From: Caballeronia sp. NK8
GTDB lineage: Bacteria > Pseudomonadota > Gammaproteobacteria > Burkholderiales > Burkholderiaceae
Reading direction: 5' to 3'
NCBI RefSeq assembly: GCF_018408855.1
Contig: NZ_AP024323.1
Coordinates: 1,426,001-1,490,000, forward strand
Length of the DNA: 64,000 nt
Shown here: positions 42,131 through 51,351 of the stretch, piece after piece
Layout: each line of letters opens with the position of its first letter
Position numbering within the stretch: position 1 is the stretch's first letter
Position numbers and translations under genes: made by a program
Notes under the pieces: model-generated
Databases searched by the model: none
What the model saw: only the letters and a program-made list of their open reading frames with translations
Told to the model about the DNA's origin: nothing

Positions 42131-43105
42131 ATGGACGTCATCGACACACCCGTTCAATCCCGCGATAAAACCATCCTCGAACTGCGCGAATTCTCACGCA
42201 AGCTCGTACGCGAACTGGGCTTCATGCGCAACACGCTCGCGGACAGCGGCCTCGCGCCGTCGGCGGTGCACGCGATCATCGAGATCGGCGCGACGCCCGG
42301 CATCCAGGCGCGCGACATCGCCACGATCCTGCGGCTCGACAAATCGAACGCGAGCCGGCAGATCGCGCGGCTCGAAGCGACCGGCCTCGTCAGGCGCGAA
42401 ACATCGGGCGAGGACGCGCGTTCCTCCGAGCTTTATCTGACGCCCGCCGGACAGAGACTGCGCAGAAAGATCGACAAGTTCGCGACCGATCAGGTGTCCG
42501 ACGCGCTGCGCCGCATGGTTCCGGAAGATCAGCAGGCGCTCGTGCGCTCGCTCGCGCTCTACGCCGATGCGCTCGCGCGCGATCACGCGAGCGGGACGCC
42601 GCACGCCGCGCATACGGAAAGCGCGCGCATCGTCGAGGGATATCGGCCGGGGTGCATCGGCGATGTGGCGGGGCTGCACGCGCGCTTTTACGCGCATCAT
42701 GCGGGCTTCGGCGTGTACTTCGAGCGCAAGGTCGCGACGGAACTGGCCGCGTTCGCCGAAGCCTTGCCCGCAAAAGGCAAGGCGCTGTGGCTCGTGATGG
42801 AAGGCGAGCGCACGCTCGGCTCGCTTGCGATCGACGGCGATCTCGCCACGCGCGTCGCGCATCTGCGCTGGTTCATCGTCGACGATGCATTGCGTGGCAG
42901 CGGCATGGGCCGGCAACTGATGTCGCGCGCGATGGACTTCGTCGACGCGCACTACGACGAGACCTATCTATGGACCTTCAAGAGTCTCGACGCCGCGCGC
43001 CACGTGTACGAGTCCTTCGGCTTCGCATTGGCCGACGAAGCCGAAGGCACGCAATGGGGCACATCGGTGATCGAGCAACGTTTTACGCGCCGACGCCCGC
43101 GTTGA
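42131..43105 (+). CDS. Bifunctional MarR-type HTH / GNAT acetyltransferase
   Basis: 324 residues. Residues 1-150 are a MarR-like HTH (GATPGIQARDIATILRLDKSNASRQIARLEATGLVRRETSGEDARSSELYLTPAG); residues 165-324 are a GNAT domain with LRGSGMGRQLMSRAMDFV as the acetyl-CoA loop and FGFALADE near the end. Same architecture as the protein at 32536-33420 but clearly divergent in sequence. Two identical-core palindromes overlap its promoter and transcript start, so autorepression is expected. It converges on the dapA-like gene with a 4-bp gap. Confidence 0.88.
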   Translation: MDVIDTPVQSRDKTILELREFSRKLVRELGFMRNTLADSGLAPSAVHAIIEIGATPGIQARDIATILRLDKSNASRQIARLEATGLVRRETSGEDARSSELYLTPAGQRLRRKIDKFATDQVSDALRRMVPEDQQALVRSLALYADALARDHASGTPHAAHTESARIVEGYRPGCIGDVAGLHARFYAHHAGFGVYFERKVATELAAFAEALPAKGKALWLVMEGERTLGSLAIDGDLATRVAHLRWFIVDDALRGSGMGRQLMSRAMDFVDAHYDETYLWTFKSLDAARHVYESFGFALADEAEGTQWGTSVIEQRFTRRRPR

Positions 43106-43109
43106 TGCT

Positions 43110-44030
43110 TCATCGGCGCACGACGCGCGATGTCGGACCGAGCCGTTGCGCGAAACGCCGCGCGCATTCGATGCCGAACTGCGTGGGCCGCGCGCCGCGA
43201 TCGTGCAGCACGTCGAAGCCCATGCGCCACGCCGCGATCCGCTTGCCGTAACAGGTGAGCGTTTCCAGGGACTGCATCACGAAGACGATTTCCGGCAGCG
43301 TCTGCGTGTAGAGCGCTTCGGCTTCGTGCTCGCGTCCTTCGACGAAGGCGTCGTGAATGGCGACCTGTCGATCGAACGCATCCGGCGCGACGATCAGCCC
43401 ATCGCAGCCCGCGCGCAGGTTATCGACGAGTTCCTGGCCGCCGCGTCCGTTGAATACCGCGAGCGTCTGGTCGAGCGCGCGCAGGCGTTCGATGGTCGCG
43501 CGGATCGTCACGGCCGGACCTTCGCCTTTCAGCAGGCGAAAGTTGGACCGCTCGGCGGCGAGCGCCGCGATCGATTCCGCCGACAAGCCCACGCCCAGAT
43601 ATTCCGGCGCGTTCTGGATGCCTGCATTCGCGCCGGTCCGTTCGAGCACCGATGAGAAGAACTCGTAGTAGAACGACTCGGGCTCGTTGCGCATCGATGG
43701 CGGTTGAAGGATCAGCCACGACGCGCCGCGTTCGAGCGCGTAGCTGGCGAGCGCGACCTGGCGCTCGACGCTGTCGCCGCTGATCGTGACCGCGAGCGGC
43801 ACACGGCCGGCGATATGCGCGGCGCAATCGTCGATCATGGTGCGCTTTTCATCGTCGGACAGGCGGTTCACTTCGGTCGCGAGGCCGAGCGTGACGATGG
43901 CGGGCGCGCCCGCCGCGATGGTCGTGTCGATCTGCTTGCGCGTGGCCTCGCGGTCGATGCGGTTCAGCGCGTCGAAATACGCATAGAGCACCGGCCACAT
44001 GCCGGACGGCGGCGTTTGATGATTCGGCAT
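43110..44030 (-). CDS. DapA-family lyase/dehydratase (2-keto-3-deoxy sugar acid type)
   Basis: 306 residues, TIM-barrel DHDPS family. GMWPVLYAYFDALNRID, LGLATEVNRLSDDEKRTMIDDC and the Schiff-base Lys in FRLLKGEGPAV (about residue 165-170) are visible. QNAPEYLG replaces the YNNP/YNxP loop of true DapA, so a 2-keto-3-deoxy-acid aldolase or dehydratase is more likely than dihydrodipicolinate synthase. It follows a sugar-acid dehydratase gene by 13 bp in the same operon and would process its product, probably 2-keto-3-deoxypentonate or a similar compound. Confidence 0.82.
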   Translation of the reverse strand: MPNHQTPPSGMWPVLYAYFDALNRIDREATRKQIDTTIAAGAPAIVTLGLATEVNRLSDDEKRTMIDDCAAHIAGRVPLAVTISGDSVERQVALASYALERGASWLILQPPSMRNEPESFYYEFFSSVLERTGANAGIQNAPEYLGVGLSAESIAALAAERSNFRLLKGEGPAVTIRATIERLRALDQTLAVFNGRGGQELVDNLRAGCDGLIVAPDAFDRQVAIHDAFVEGREHEAEALYTQTLPEIVFVMQSLETLTCYGKRIAAWRMGFDVLHDRGARPTQFGIECARRFAQRLGPTSRVVRR

Positions 44031-44043
44031 CGATCGTCTCCGC

Positions 44044-45756
44044 TCAATGAGAATCGCGCGGCACGGGCGCGCCGCTCGACCCGACGAGGAAGTCCAGGTC
44101 CGCGCCCTGATCCGCCTGCAACACATGCTCCACGTACAAGCGGTAATAACCGCGCTTCGGCAGCTCGGGCGCTTGCCATGCGGCGCGCCGCCTGGCCAGT
44201 TCGTCGTCGGAGACTTCGAGATTGAGACGCCGCGCCTCGACATCCAGCTCGATCATGTCGCCCGTCTGCACGAGCGCGAGGGGACCGCCCGCCGCCGCTT
44301 CCGGCGAGACGTGCAGCACCACCGCGCCATAGGCGGTGCCGCTCATGCGGCCATCGGAGATGCGGACCATGTCGGTGATGCCTTTTTGCAGCACCTTCTT
44401 CGGCAGCGGCATGTTGCCGACTTCCGCGAAACCCGGATAGCCCTTCGGCCCCGCGCCCTTCAGCACCATGATGCAGTGCTCGTCGATATCGAGCGAATCG
44501 TCGTCGACCTTCGCGTGCAGTTCCTCGACGTTCTCGAACACGACCGCGCGCCCGCGATGCTTCAGCAAGGATTGGGTCGCCGCCGATGGCTTGATGACCG
44601 CGCCGTTCGGCGCGAGATTGCCCTTCAGCACCGCGATGCCCGCGTGCGGCTTGAACGGCTGCTCGAATCGCGTGATGACCTTTTCGTCGTAGTTCGGCGC
44701 GTCGCTGACGTTGTCCCACAGCGTGCGGCCATTCACCGTGAGCGCATCGCGATGCAGCAGGCCTTGCTCGCCGAGCTGACGCAACACCGCAGGCAGGCCG
44801 CCCGCGTGATAGAAGTCTTCCATCAGGTACTCGCCCGATGGCTGGAGGTTCACGAGACACGGCACGTTCGAGCCGAGCTCCCAGTCTTCGAGCGTCAATT
44901 CCACGCCGATCCGCTTCGCCAGCGCGATCAGATGCACGACCGCGTTCGTCGATCCGCCGATGGCCGCGTTCGTGCGGATCGCGTTCTCGAAGGCCTCGCG
45001 CGTGAGGATCTTGTCCATCGTGAGATCCTCTTTGACCATCTCGACGATGCGCCGACCCGCCACATGCGCGAGCACCTGACGGCGCGCATCGACGGCGGGA
45101 ATCGCGGCGTTGTGCGGCAGGCCGATGCCGAGCGATTCGACCATCGAGGCCATCGTGGAAGCGGTGCCCATCGTCATGCAATGGCCGCGCGAGCGGTTCA
45201 TGCACGATTCGGCTTCGACGAATTCTTCCTGCGTCATCGTGCCCGCGCGCACTTCCTCCGACATCTGCCACACGCCCGTGCCCGAGCCGATGGTGCCGCC
45301 GCGAAACCGGCCATTGAGCATCGGCCCGCCCGACACGGCGAGCGCGGGCAGATTGCACGACGCCGCGCCCATCAGCAGCGCGGGCGTGGTCTTGTCGCAG
45401 CCGACGAGCAGAATCACGCCATCGATAGGATTGCCGCGAATCGACTCTTCGACGTCCATCGACGCGAGATTGCGGAACAGCATCGCCGTGGGGCGCAGAT
45501 TGGATTCGCCGAGCGACATCACCGGGAATTCGAGCGGCAGGCCGCCCGCCTCGCGCACGCCGCGCTTCACGTACTCGGCGAGCTCGCGAAAATGCGCGTT
45601 GCAGGGCGTGAGCTCCGACCACGTATTGCAGATGCCGATGACCGGCCTGCCGTCGAACTGATCGTGAGGAATACCCTGGTTTTTCATCCACGAGCGATGG
45701 ATGAAGGCGTCTTTGCCAGTACCGCCGAACCAGCTTTGCGAGCGTAGCTTGCGCAT
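44044..45756 (-). CDS. IlvD/Edd family sugar-acid dehydratase (arabinonate/pentonate type)
   Basis: 570 residues, full length. Cluster cysteines in GICNTWSELTPCN and LVGCDKTTPALLM, and GHCMTMGTASTM are the IlvD/Edd signatures; GRMSGTAYGAVVLH and GDMIELDVEARRL close the C-terminal domain. The sequence resembles L-arabinonate dehydratase and related pentonate dehydratases rather than IlvD (no branched-chain context). It should convert an aldonate into its 2-keto-3-deoxy form, passing it to the DapA-like enzyme encoded 13 bp downstream. No transporter or first dehydrogenase of the pathway is adjacent. Confidence 0.88.
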   Translation of the reverse strand: MRKLRSQSWFGGTGKDAFIHRSWMKNQGIPHDQFDGRPVIGICNTWSELTPCNAHFRELAEYVKRGVREAGGLPLEFPVMSLGESNLRPTAMLFRNLASMDVEESIRGNPIDGVILLVGCDKTTPALLMGAASCNLPALAVSGGPMLNGRFRGGTIGSGTGVWQMSEEVRAGTMTQEEFVEAESCMNRSRGHCMTMGTASTMASMVESLGIGLPHNAAIPAVDARRQVLAHVAGRRIVEMVKEDLTMDKILTREAFENAIRTNAAIGGSTNAVVHLIALAKRIGVELTLEDWELGSNVPCLVNLQPSGEYLMEDFYHAGGLPAVLRQLGEQGLLHRDALTVNGRTLWDNVSDAPNYDEKVITRFEQPFKPHAGIAVLKGNLAPNGAVIKPSAATQSLLKHRGRAVVFENVEELHAKVDDDSLDIDEHCIMVLKGAGPKGYPGFAEVGNMPLPKKVLQKGITDMVRISDGRMSGTAYGAVVLHVSPEAAAGGPLALVQTGDMIELDVEARRLNLEVSDDELARRRAAWQAPELPKRGYYRLYVEHVLQADQGADLDFLVGSSGAPVPRDSH

Positions 45757-45803
45757 TGAATGTCCCCTTTTATCGCGCGTTCTTCATAGTGTGGGATCCA
45801 GTA

Positions 45804-45830
45804 AAAAAGGCCGCGCGGGCGGCCTTTTTC
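45804..45830. terminator. Bidirectional Rho-independent terminator
   Basis: GGCCGC and GCGGCC with a GCGG loop, extended by an A run on the left and a T run on the right. It ends the minus-strand transporter transcript (stop at 45900) before the dehydratase gene. Confidence 0.8.
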
Positions 45831-45899
45831 AAAACCCGGATACGTCGAGTTATACACCTCGTCACGCATCCGGCGCGCGTCCAGCGCAAGATTTGACGA

Positions 45900-47216
45900 T
45901 CAGTCGAGCGCCTCCTGCGAACGTTCGCGCATGCACGCCACCGCGATCACCGAAAGCACGCCGCAACCGATCACGTACCACGCGGGCGCCATCACGCTCT
46001 TCGTGATGATGATGAGCGAGGTCACGAAGAATTGCGCGAAACCGCCGAAGATCGCGACGCCCAGGCTATAGACGATCGCCGCGCCCGTCGCGCGCACGGA
46101 ACGGGGGAACAGCTCGCCGAGCATCGCGCCGGTCGGACCGACATTGAGCGAATGCACGATCGAGAGCGCCGTGACGACCGCGAGCAGCGTGCCCGTGGTC
46201 GGCGACTGGTTCAGCAGCGCGAAGGCCGGCCAGATCGCGAGCATGAGCAGGATGCGCGTCGTCTGCATGAGCCGGTTGCGGCCGATGCGATCGGACAGAT
46301 AGCCGCCGATCGGCGCGACGATGAACAGGATCGCGCCCGACACGCAGCCCGAGAGCATCGACGTCCAGCCCGGCAGGCCGAGCGTCTTCACGCCGTAGAT
46401 CGACAGATAGAAGACGATGATGAAATGCGCCGACGTACCGCCGATCGTGACGCCGAGGCCGTTGAGCACCGCGCGGCCATGTTCGCGCAGCACCGTGAAA
46501 AGCGGAATCTTCGGCGCTTTCGGCGCGGCCGCGACGCTTTCGCGCGGCGCTTCTTCCATGGTGCGGCGCAGCCACCAGCCGACCGGCACGATCGCGGTGC
46601 CGATGATGAAAGGCACGCGCCAGCCCCAGCTTTCCAGTTGCGCCGTGCTCAGCGACGCCGTCAGTGCGACGCCCGTCAACGCGCCCGCGAGCGCCGAGAG
46701 ACCCTGGCTCGCGAACTGCCACGACGCATAGAAGCCGCGCCGGTTCGACGGCGCCTGTTCGAGCAGGAGCGTGGTCGACGCGCCCACTTCGCCGCCCGCC
46801 GAGAAGCCCTGAATCAGCCGCGCGATCACGAGGATGACCGGCGCGGCGATGCCGGCCTGCGCGAAGGTCGGCGCGACCGCGATCATCGCGGTGCCGAGCG
46901 CCATCAGGCCGAGCGTGAGCAGCATCGCCTTCTTGCGGCCGGCGCGGTCGGCGTACATGCCGATCAGCAGGCCGCCGACTGGCCGCGTGAAGAAGCCGAC
47001 GCCGAAGCTCGCGACCGCGAGCAGCAACTGGCCGACCGGATCGTGCACCGGAAAGAACAGCTTGCCGATGATGAGCGCGAAGAACGCATAGACCGTGAAG
47101 TCGTAGAACTCGAGCGCGTTGCCGACGGCCGCCGCCATGACGAGCCGCGTGCGCGCTGCGCGGCTCCTGGGCGTCGATGCATTCGCCGGCGCGCTGGCGA
47201 GGGTGGGTGCGTTCAT
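45900..47216 (-). CDS. MFS transporter, metabolite:H+ symporter (MHS) family
   Basis: 438 residues, 12 helices. ARTRLVMAAAVGNALEFYDFTVYAFFAL is the MHS start; GMYADRAGRKKAM the MFS loop; RLIQGFSAGGEVGASTTLLLEQAP the helix-5 motif; GELFPRSVRATGAAIVYSL helix 11. It lies 25 bp downstream of an M20 amidohydrolase gene on the same strand, so it probably imports the amide or peptide-like substrate that enzyme cleaves. The substrate itself is not readable from sequence. Confidence 0.9.
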   Translation of the reverse strand: MNAPTLASAPANASTPRSRAARTRLVMAAAVGNALEFYDFTVYAFFALIIGKLFFPVHDPVGQLLLAVASFGVGFFTRPVGGLLIGMYADRAGRKKAMLLTLGLMALGTAMIAVAPTFAQAGIAAPVILVIARLIQGFSAGGEVGASTTLLLEQAPSNRRGFYASWQFASQGLSALAGALTGVALTASLSTAQLESWGWRVPFIIGTAIVPVGWWLRRTMEEAPRESVAAAPKAPKIPLFTVLREHGRAVLNGLGVTIGGTSAHFIIVFYLSIYGVKTLGLPGWTSMLSGCVSGAILFIVAPIGGYLSDRIGRNRLMQTTRILLMLAIWPAFALLNQSPTTGTLLAVVTALSIVHSLNVGPTGAMLGELFPRSVRATGAAIVYSLGVAIFGGFAQFFVTSLIIITKSVMAPAWYVIGCGVLSVIAVACMRERSQEALD

Positions 47217-47241
47217 GATGTGCTCCGGAGGGATCATTCGA

Positions 47242-48423
47242 TCAGTCGGCGAGCCAGGCTTCGGCCAGGCGCACCCAGTAGCTCGCGCCGATCGCGAGGA
47301 TGTCGTCGTTGAAGTCGTAACCGGGGTTGTGAACCATGCAGCCGCCCTTCGAGCCGATGCCGTTGCCGATCCACGCATACGTGCCCGGACAGGCTTCCAG
47401 CATGAACGCGAAGTCCTCGCTGCCCATCAGCGGCCGCGCGGCGGGCTCCACGCGTTGCGCACCGAGCATCTTCGTCGCGACTTCGGTGGCGAAAGCGGTG
47501 GGTTCGGCGTGATTCACGAGCACCGGATAGCCGAGTTCGTAATCGATCTCCGCCGTGCAGCCGTAGGCGAGCGCCTGCGCATTCACGAGCGCGGTGATGC
47601 GCTCCTGCAGCAGCGTGCGAACGCCCGCGTCGAGCGCGCGCACCGAGAGCTTCATCAGCGCGGTTTCCGGAATCACGTTGCAGGCGTCGCCCGCCTGCAC
47701 GCTGCCGACGGTGACGACCGCGGGCTTTTGCGCATCCACCTCACGTGCGACGATGCTGTTCAACCCGAGCATGATCGATGCGACCGCGGGCATCGGATCG
47801 CGCGCGACGTGCGGCATCGCGCCATGCCCGCCGACACCGCGCACGGTGATGTTCACGCGGTCCGACGACGCCATGCCCGGACCCGGCGTGAAGAACATGT
47901 CGCCCGCGGGCAAACCCGGCATGTTGTGCAGGCCGAACACGGCATCGCACGGGAATTGCTCGAACAGGCCGTCCTCGATCATCGCGCGCGCGCCCGCCTC
48001 GCCTTCCTCGGCGGGCTGGAAGATCACGATCAGCGTGCCGGAAAACTGGCGGCTTTCGGCGAGATAACGCGCGGCGCAGAGCAGCATGGCGGTGTGGCCG
48101 TCGTGGCCGCATGCGTGCATGGTGCGCGCGTGCTGGCTGGCGTACGGCAGGCCCGTCGTTTCCTCGATCGGCAATGCGTCCATGTCGGCGCGCAGGCCGA
48201 TGCGCTTGCCGCCCTCGCCTTCCGTCAACACGCCGACGACGCCCGTCCTGCCGAGACCGCGATGCACTTCGTAGCCCCATTGCGCGAGCGATCGGGCGAC
48301 GAGATCGCTGGTCTGCGTTTCTTCATACGCAAGCTCCGGATGCGCGTGAATGCGCCGCCGCACGTCGACGAATTCCGACGCGATGGCGGCAATACCGGGA
48401 ATGACGGGCTCGACTGACAGCAT
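47242..48423 (-). CDS. M20 family amidohydrolase (hippurate/N-acyl-amino-acid hydrolase type)
   Basis: 393 residues, M20D family. RRRIHAHPELAYEE, GLRADMDALPIEETTGLPYAS, MHACGHDGHTAMLL (metal-binding His-Cys-Gly-His) and EEGEAGARAMIEDGLFE (catalytic Glu pair) are all present, and GSEDFAFMLEACPG supplies the last ligand region. It hydrolyses N-acyl amino acids such as hippurate or indole-acetyl conjugates. AAGGAG precedes the ATG. First gene of a two-gene operon with the MHS transporter; a LysR gene is divergent across 128 bp and probably regulates it. Confidence 0.93.
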   Translation of the reverse strand: MLSVEPVIPGIAAIASEFVDVRRRIHAHPELAYEETQTSDLVARSLAQWGYEVHRGLGRTGVVGVLTEGEGGKRIGLRADMDALPIEETTGLPYASQHARTMHACGHDGHTAMLLCAARYLAESRQFSGTLIVIFQPAEEGEAGARAMIEDGLFEQFPCDAVFGLHNMPGLPAGDMFFTPGPGMASSDRVNITVRGVGGHGAMPHVARDPMPAVASIMLGLNSIVAREVDAQKPAVVTVGSVQAGDACNVIPETALMKLSVRALDAGVRTLLQERITALVNAQALAYGCTAEIDYELGYPVLVNHAEPTAFATEVATKMLGAQRVEPAARPLMGSEDFAFMLEACPGTYAWIGNGIGSKGGCMVHNPGYDFNDDILAIGASYWVRLAEAWLAD

Positions 48424-48551
48424 GGGGACGACTCCTTGTTCAATGCGGATTCAACGTGTCCCAAGCATATAAAGCCGAAAAGCAAACCAAAAGACGGTAA
48501 ATTCAATGCGTGATGACTATTGGTTGTCGGTGCTAACCCTAGGATGTCGCC

Positions 48552-49451
48552 ATGAGCATGAAATACCACCAGTTGCGCGCGTTCCTGACGACCGCCGAGC
48601 AAGGCAGCATCCGCGCGGCCGCGCGCAGTCTGCATCTGTCGCAGGCGGCGCTGACGAAGGCCATCAAGGAACTGGAGCAGGATCTCGGCGTGCCGCTCGT
48701 GCTGCGGACCGCGCGCGGCGTGCAACTGACCGCGTTCGGGCAGCAACTGCGCGTGCGCGCGCATCTGATCGTGAGCGAGATGCGCCGCGCCGAAGACGAC
48801 ATCGCGCAGATGAAAGGCGCTGGCGCGGGCAGCGTGAGCGCGGCCGTCACGCCGACCGCCGCGCTGTCGATCCTGCCGCAGGCGTATCGCGCGTTCCGGC
48901 GGCAGATGCCGAATGCGCGCGTGAGTTTCATCGAAGGCTTTCCGGGCGTCGCGATGCCGCGTTTGCGCGACGGTTCGCTCGACTTCGTCGTCGCGGTGGT
49001 GGTGCCCGAGCATCTCGCGCCGGAGTTCGATCACATCGAGTTGTATGAAAGCCGCTCGGCGATCGTCGGGCGTGCTGATCATCCGTTGCGGCATTGCACG
49101 TCGCTGGCGGAATTGTCGGAGGCGGAGTGGCTGTTGAATCCGTCGCCGGAAAGCTCGACGCAGGCGCTGCTCGATTCATATGCCGAGCGCGGCCTGATGG
49201 TGCCCAAACGCGTGATCGAGTGTCCGAGCTTCATCATCGCGCATGGGCTGTTGCGCGGATCGGATGCGCTGGCCGCGCTGCCCTCCGCGTTGCTCGAACA
49301 TCAATGGGTCGGCGAGGGACTCGCTATTTTTCCGATCGCCGATCCGTTGCCGGCGGTGTCGGTCAGAGTCGTGACGCGGCGGGACAGTCCGTTGACGCCC
49401 GCCGCCACGTTGTTGCTGGAATGTCTGCAACACGCGGCGCGTTCGCAGTGA
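48552..49451 (+). CDS. LysR family transcriptional regulator
   Basis: 299 residues. HTH: YHQLRAFLTTAEQGSIRAAARSLHLSQAALTKAIKELEQDLGVPLVLRTARGVQLT. Effector domain from about 95 (SVSAAVTPTAALSILPQAYRAFRRQMP). It resembles the TsaR/AbgR-type LysR proteins that often accompany amidohydrolase operons. Divergent from the M20-MHS operon, which is its probable target. The 3' end converges on the TctA-like gene with a 22-bp gap. Confidence 0.92.
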   Translation: MSMKYHQLRAFLTTAEQGSIRAAARSLHLSQAALTKAIKELEQDLGVPLVLRTARGVQLTAFGQQLRVRAHLIVSEMRRAEDDIAQMKGAGAGSVSAAVTPTAALSILPQAYRAFRRQMPNARVSFIEGFPGVAMPRLRDGSLDFVVAVVVPEHLAPEFDHIELYESRSAIVGRADHPLRHCTSLAELSEAEWLLNPSPESSTQALLDSYAERGLMVPKRVIECPSFIIAHGLLRGSDALAALPSALLEHQWVGEGLAIFPIADPLPAVSVRVVTRRDSPLTPAATLLLECLQHAARSQ

Positions 49452-49473
49452 AGCGAGCGCGCCGCGTGGTGCT

Positions 49474-50859
49474 TCATGCGCCGAATAGTTTCGTGAGAGC
49501 AGGCACGCTCAGCACCGCCGTGTAATACCCCATGAACTGCACGCCGGTATTGAAGCCGAAGTTGCGCGACAGCAAGCCGCCGAGCAGGCCCACGCTCAGG
49601 ATCACCAGCAGACCGAGCAACTGCCCTTCCCACACGCTGATGACGACGATCAGGCCGACAAACGTCGCGATGATCGCTTCGTGACTCAGCTTTCTCGCGA
49701 CGAACGACGCCGCCCGATGCGCGTAGTTCATCGACAGCGGATACGCGACGAGCGCCGCCAGCACGACCGCGAGCAGACCGAAGCCGAGGAACTGCCAGGT
49801 CGTCATCATCGTGTGCAGGTTGTTGATGTGGCCCGTGGCCGTATCGACGAAAAAGCGCGGCGGTGCGTTGAAAAGCGGTGCGGCAGGCCCCGCCGCGACC
49901 GGGCTCAGCGGCAGGCCGAACGCGATCAGCGGAATCAGCGCCTCGGCGATGTACGTCGCTTCGGTCACGCCGTTGCGCGCGGAGATCACCGTCGTCAGCC
50001 GGTGATACGCGTGCTTCACGCGCGAGCCGACGAGCTCGCCGAGCACGACCGTCATCGCGACGGGACTGAACACGAAGGTCGCGCTCGATACGGCGGCCGT
50101 CGCCGCGACCCAGCCGCGTTGCTGGCCGTCGAGCACTTTCAGCGGATTCGGAAAGTAGCCGCTCCAGCCCTTCACGTCCGGCGCGAGCGAGAAGGTGCGT
50201 ACGCGTTCGCGGCGCATGCGGGCGCGGTCGGCGGGCGAAAGAATCGAGAACAGATCGGCGATGAGCGGCCCGATCGCGATGCCGAGGAAATAGCTCACGG
50301 ACAGCTTCACGCCGTACTTGCCCGTCAGCGCCTGCAAGCCGACGATTACCAGCACGAACGGCACGAGCAGCAACACCGAGGCCCAGCGTCCCGACGAAAA
50401 GAACGCGATCGCGACCGATGCTGCGAGAAACACCCACGGGGCGGCCTTCGTGATGACCGGACCGAACGGCGCGAGCAGCACGGCGAACAACACCGCGAGC
50501 GGCACGGCGACGAACGCCGCGACGATCGCGCCCGAGATCATCTTGCGCAGCGCGATGTGCGGCACGCCGAGATTGCGCAGCATCGTCGCTTGCTGGAGCA
50601 ACGGCGTGGCCAGCGTGTCGCCGGGAATGCCGAGCAAGGCGGTGGGAATCGCGTGCGTCATGTGCTTCGACACCGCGCCCGCCATGAAGAACGAAAACAC
50701 GCCGACGGGCGGCACGCCGAGCAACACGACGAGCAGCGTGAGCGGCGCGAGCGTGGTGGTTTCATCGGTGCCGGAGATGAGGCCGATGCCCGAGAACACG
50801 ATCGCGCCGATCAGCCCCATACCGAGCGCGACGAGCAGTTGAGTGACGAACGGTTCCAT
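49474..50859 (-). CDS. TctA-like permease, last gene of mevalonate operon
   Basis: 461 residues, about 12 membrane helices. Loops such as HAIPTALLGIPGDTLATPLLQQATMLRNLG and ARNGVTEATYIAEALIPLIAFGLPLSPVAAGPAAPLF resemble the GIPG-type and E/A-P-L loops of TctA subunits of tripartite tricarboxylate transporters. It is shorter than usual TctA (about 500). Its ATG overlaps the stop of a 156-residue membrane protein by one base (TGATG), and the operon lacks a TctC binding-protein gene. Position after mvaA and mvaB suggests it imports mevalonate or a related hydroxy acid; this is inferred. Confidence 0.8.
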   Translation of the reverse strand: MEPFVTQLLVALGMGLIGAIVFSGIGLISGTDETTTLAPLTLLVVLLGVPPVGVFSFFMAGAVSKHMTHAIPTALLGIPGDTLATPLLQQATMLRNLGVPHIALRKMISGAIVAAFVAVPLAVLFAVLLAPFGPVITKAAPWVFLAASVAIAFFSSGRWASVLLLVPFVLVIVGLQALTGKYGVKLSVSYFLGIAIGPLIADLFSILSPADRARMRRERVRTFSLAPDVKGWSGYFPNPLKVLDGQQRGWVAATAAVSSATFVFSPVAMTVVLGELVGSRVKHAYHRLTTVISARNGVTEATYIAEALIPLIAFGLPLSPVAAGPAAPLFNAPPRFFVDTATGHINNLHTMMTTWQFLGFGLLAVVLAALVAYPLSMNYAHRAASFVARKLSHEAIIATFVGLIVVISVWEGQLLGLLVILSVGLLGGLLSRNFGFNTGVQFMGYYTAVLSVPALTKLFGA

Positions 50860-51329
50860 CAGCGTGCTCCTTCGCGTTTTTCATAGTCGGCGAAAAGCTC
50901 GTACAGGCCGAGCTCCTTCATTTCCGCGACCACGGCCGGCGGCAGGTCCGCGACGCGCCCGAGACCGCCCGCTTCGCTCGCGAGCTGCCTGAGCACTTCC
51001 TCGCGGCCCGCTGCGCCGTGCGCTTCCTCGATCACTTCGCGCTTCGGCCTGAAGAGCTTCGCGCAGACCGCGCCCGCGAGCAGGCATCCGCCGAGGCCGA
51101 CGAGCATCGCGTAGGCGCGGGCCATCGCGGCGTCGGGCACGTACACGGCGAGCACGCGATTGGCGATCGCGAACGCGCCGTAACTGATCGCGATGCCGAG
51201 CACGACCGACCACGCGAGATGCCGCGTATCGACCGTATCGCCCCAGATTTCGACGAGCCGATAGTCCGCCCGCTCCGCGCTCTGCGATGGCGCATGTCCG
51301 CGCTCATGCGCGGCGAGTTGCTGTTCCAT
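50859..51329 (-). CDS. Small membrane protein, partner of TctA-like permease
   Basis: 156 residues. After a polar N-terminus, two helices lie at about 38-58 and 65-92 (WSVVLGIAISYGAFAIANRVLAVYV; MARAYAMLVGLGGCLLAGAVCAKLF), followed by a charged cytoplasmic tail (GREEVLRQLASEAGGLG, ADLPPAVVAEMKELGLYELFADYEK). It takes the place of TctB but has two rather than four helices. AAGGAGGAG precedes the ATG, a very strong ribosome site. Overlaps the permease start by 1 bp; likely forms a complex with it. Confidence 0.7.
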   Translation of the reverse strand: MEQQLAAHERGHAPSQSAERADYRLVEIWGDTVDTRHLAWSVVLGIAISYGAFAIANRVLAVYVPDAAMARAYAMLVGLGGCLLAGAVCAKLFRPKREVIEEAHGAAGREEVLRQLASEAGGLGRVADLPPAVVAEMKELGLYELFADYEKREGAR

Positions 51330-51351
51330 GTCTCCTCCTTCGATGGAGTTT

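Noticed and set aside
43254..43271. Weak match GGTGAG-CGTTTC-CAGGGA to the interspersed motif
   Set aside because: The second hexamer matches at only half its positions and the site is within the DapA-like coding region.
43964..45691. 575-codon minus-strand frame over the dehydratase
   Set aside because: Same-strand alternate frame of the IlvD/Edd gene, whose cluster cysteines are in the frame I kept.
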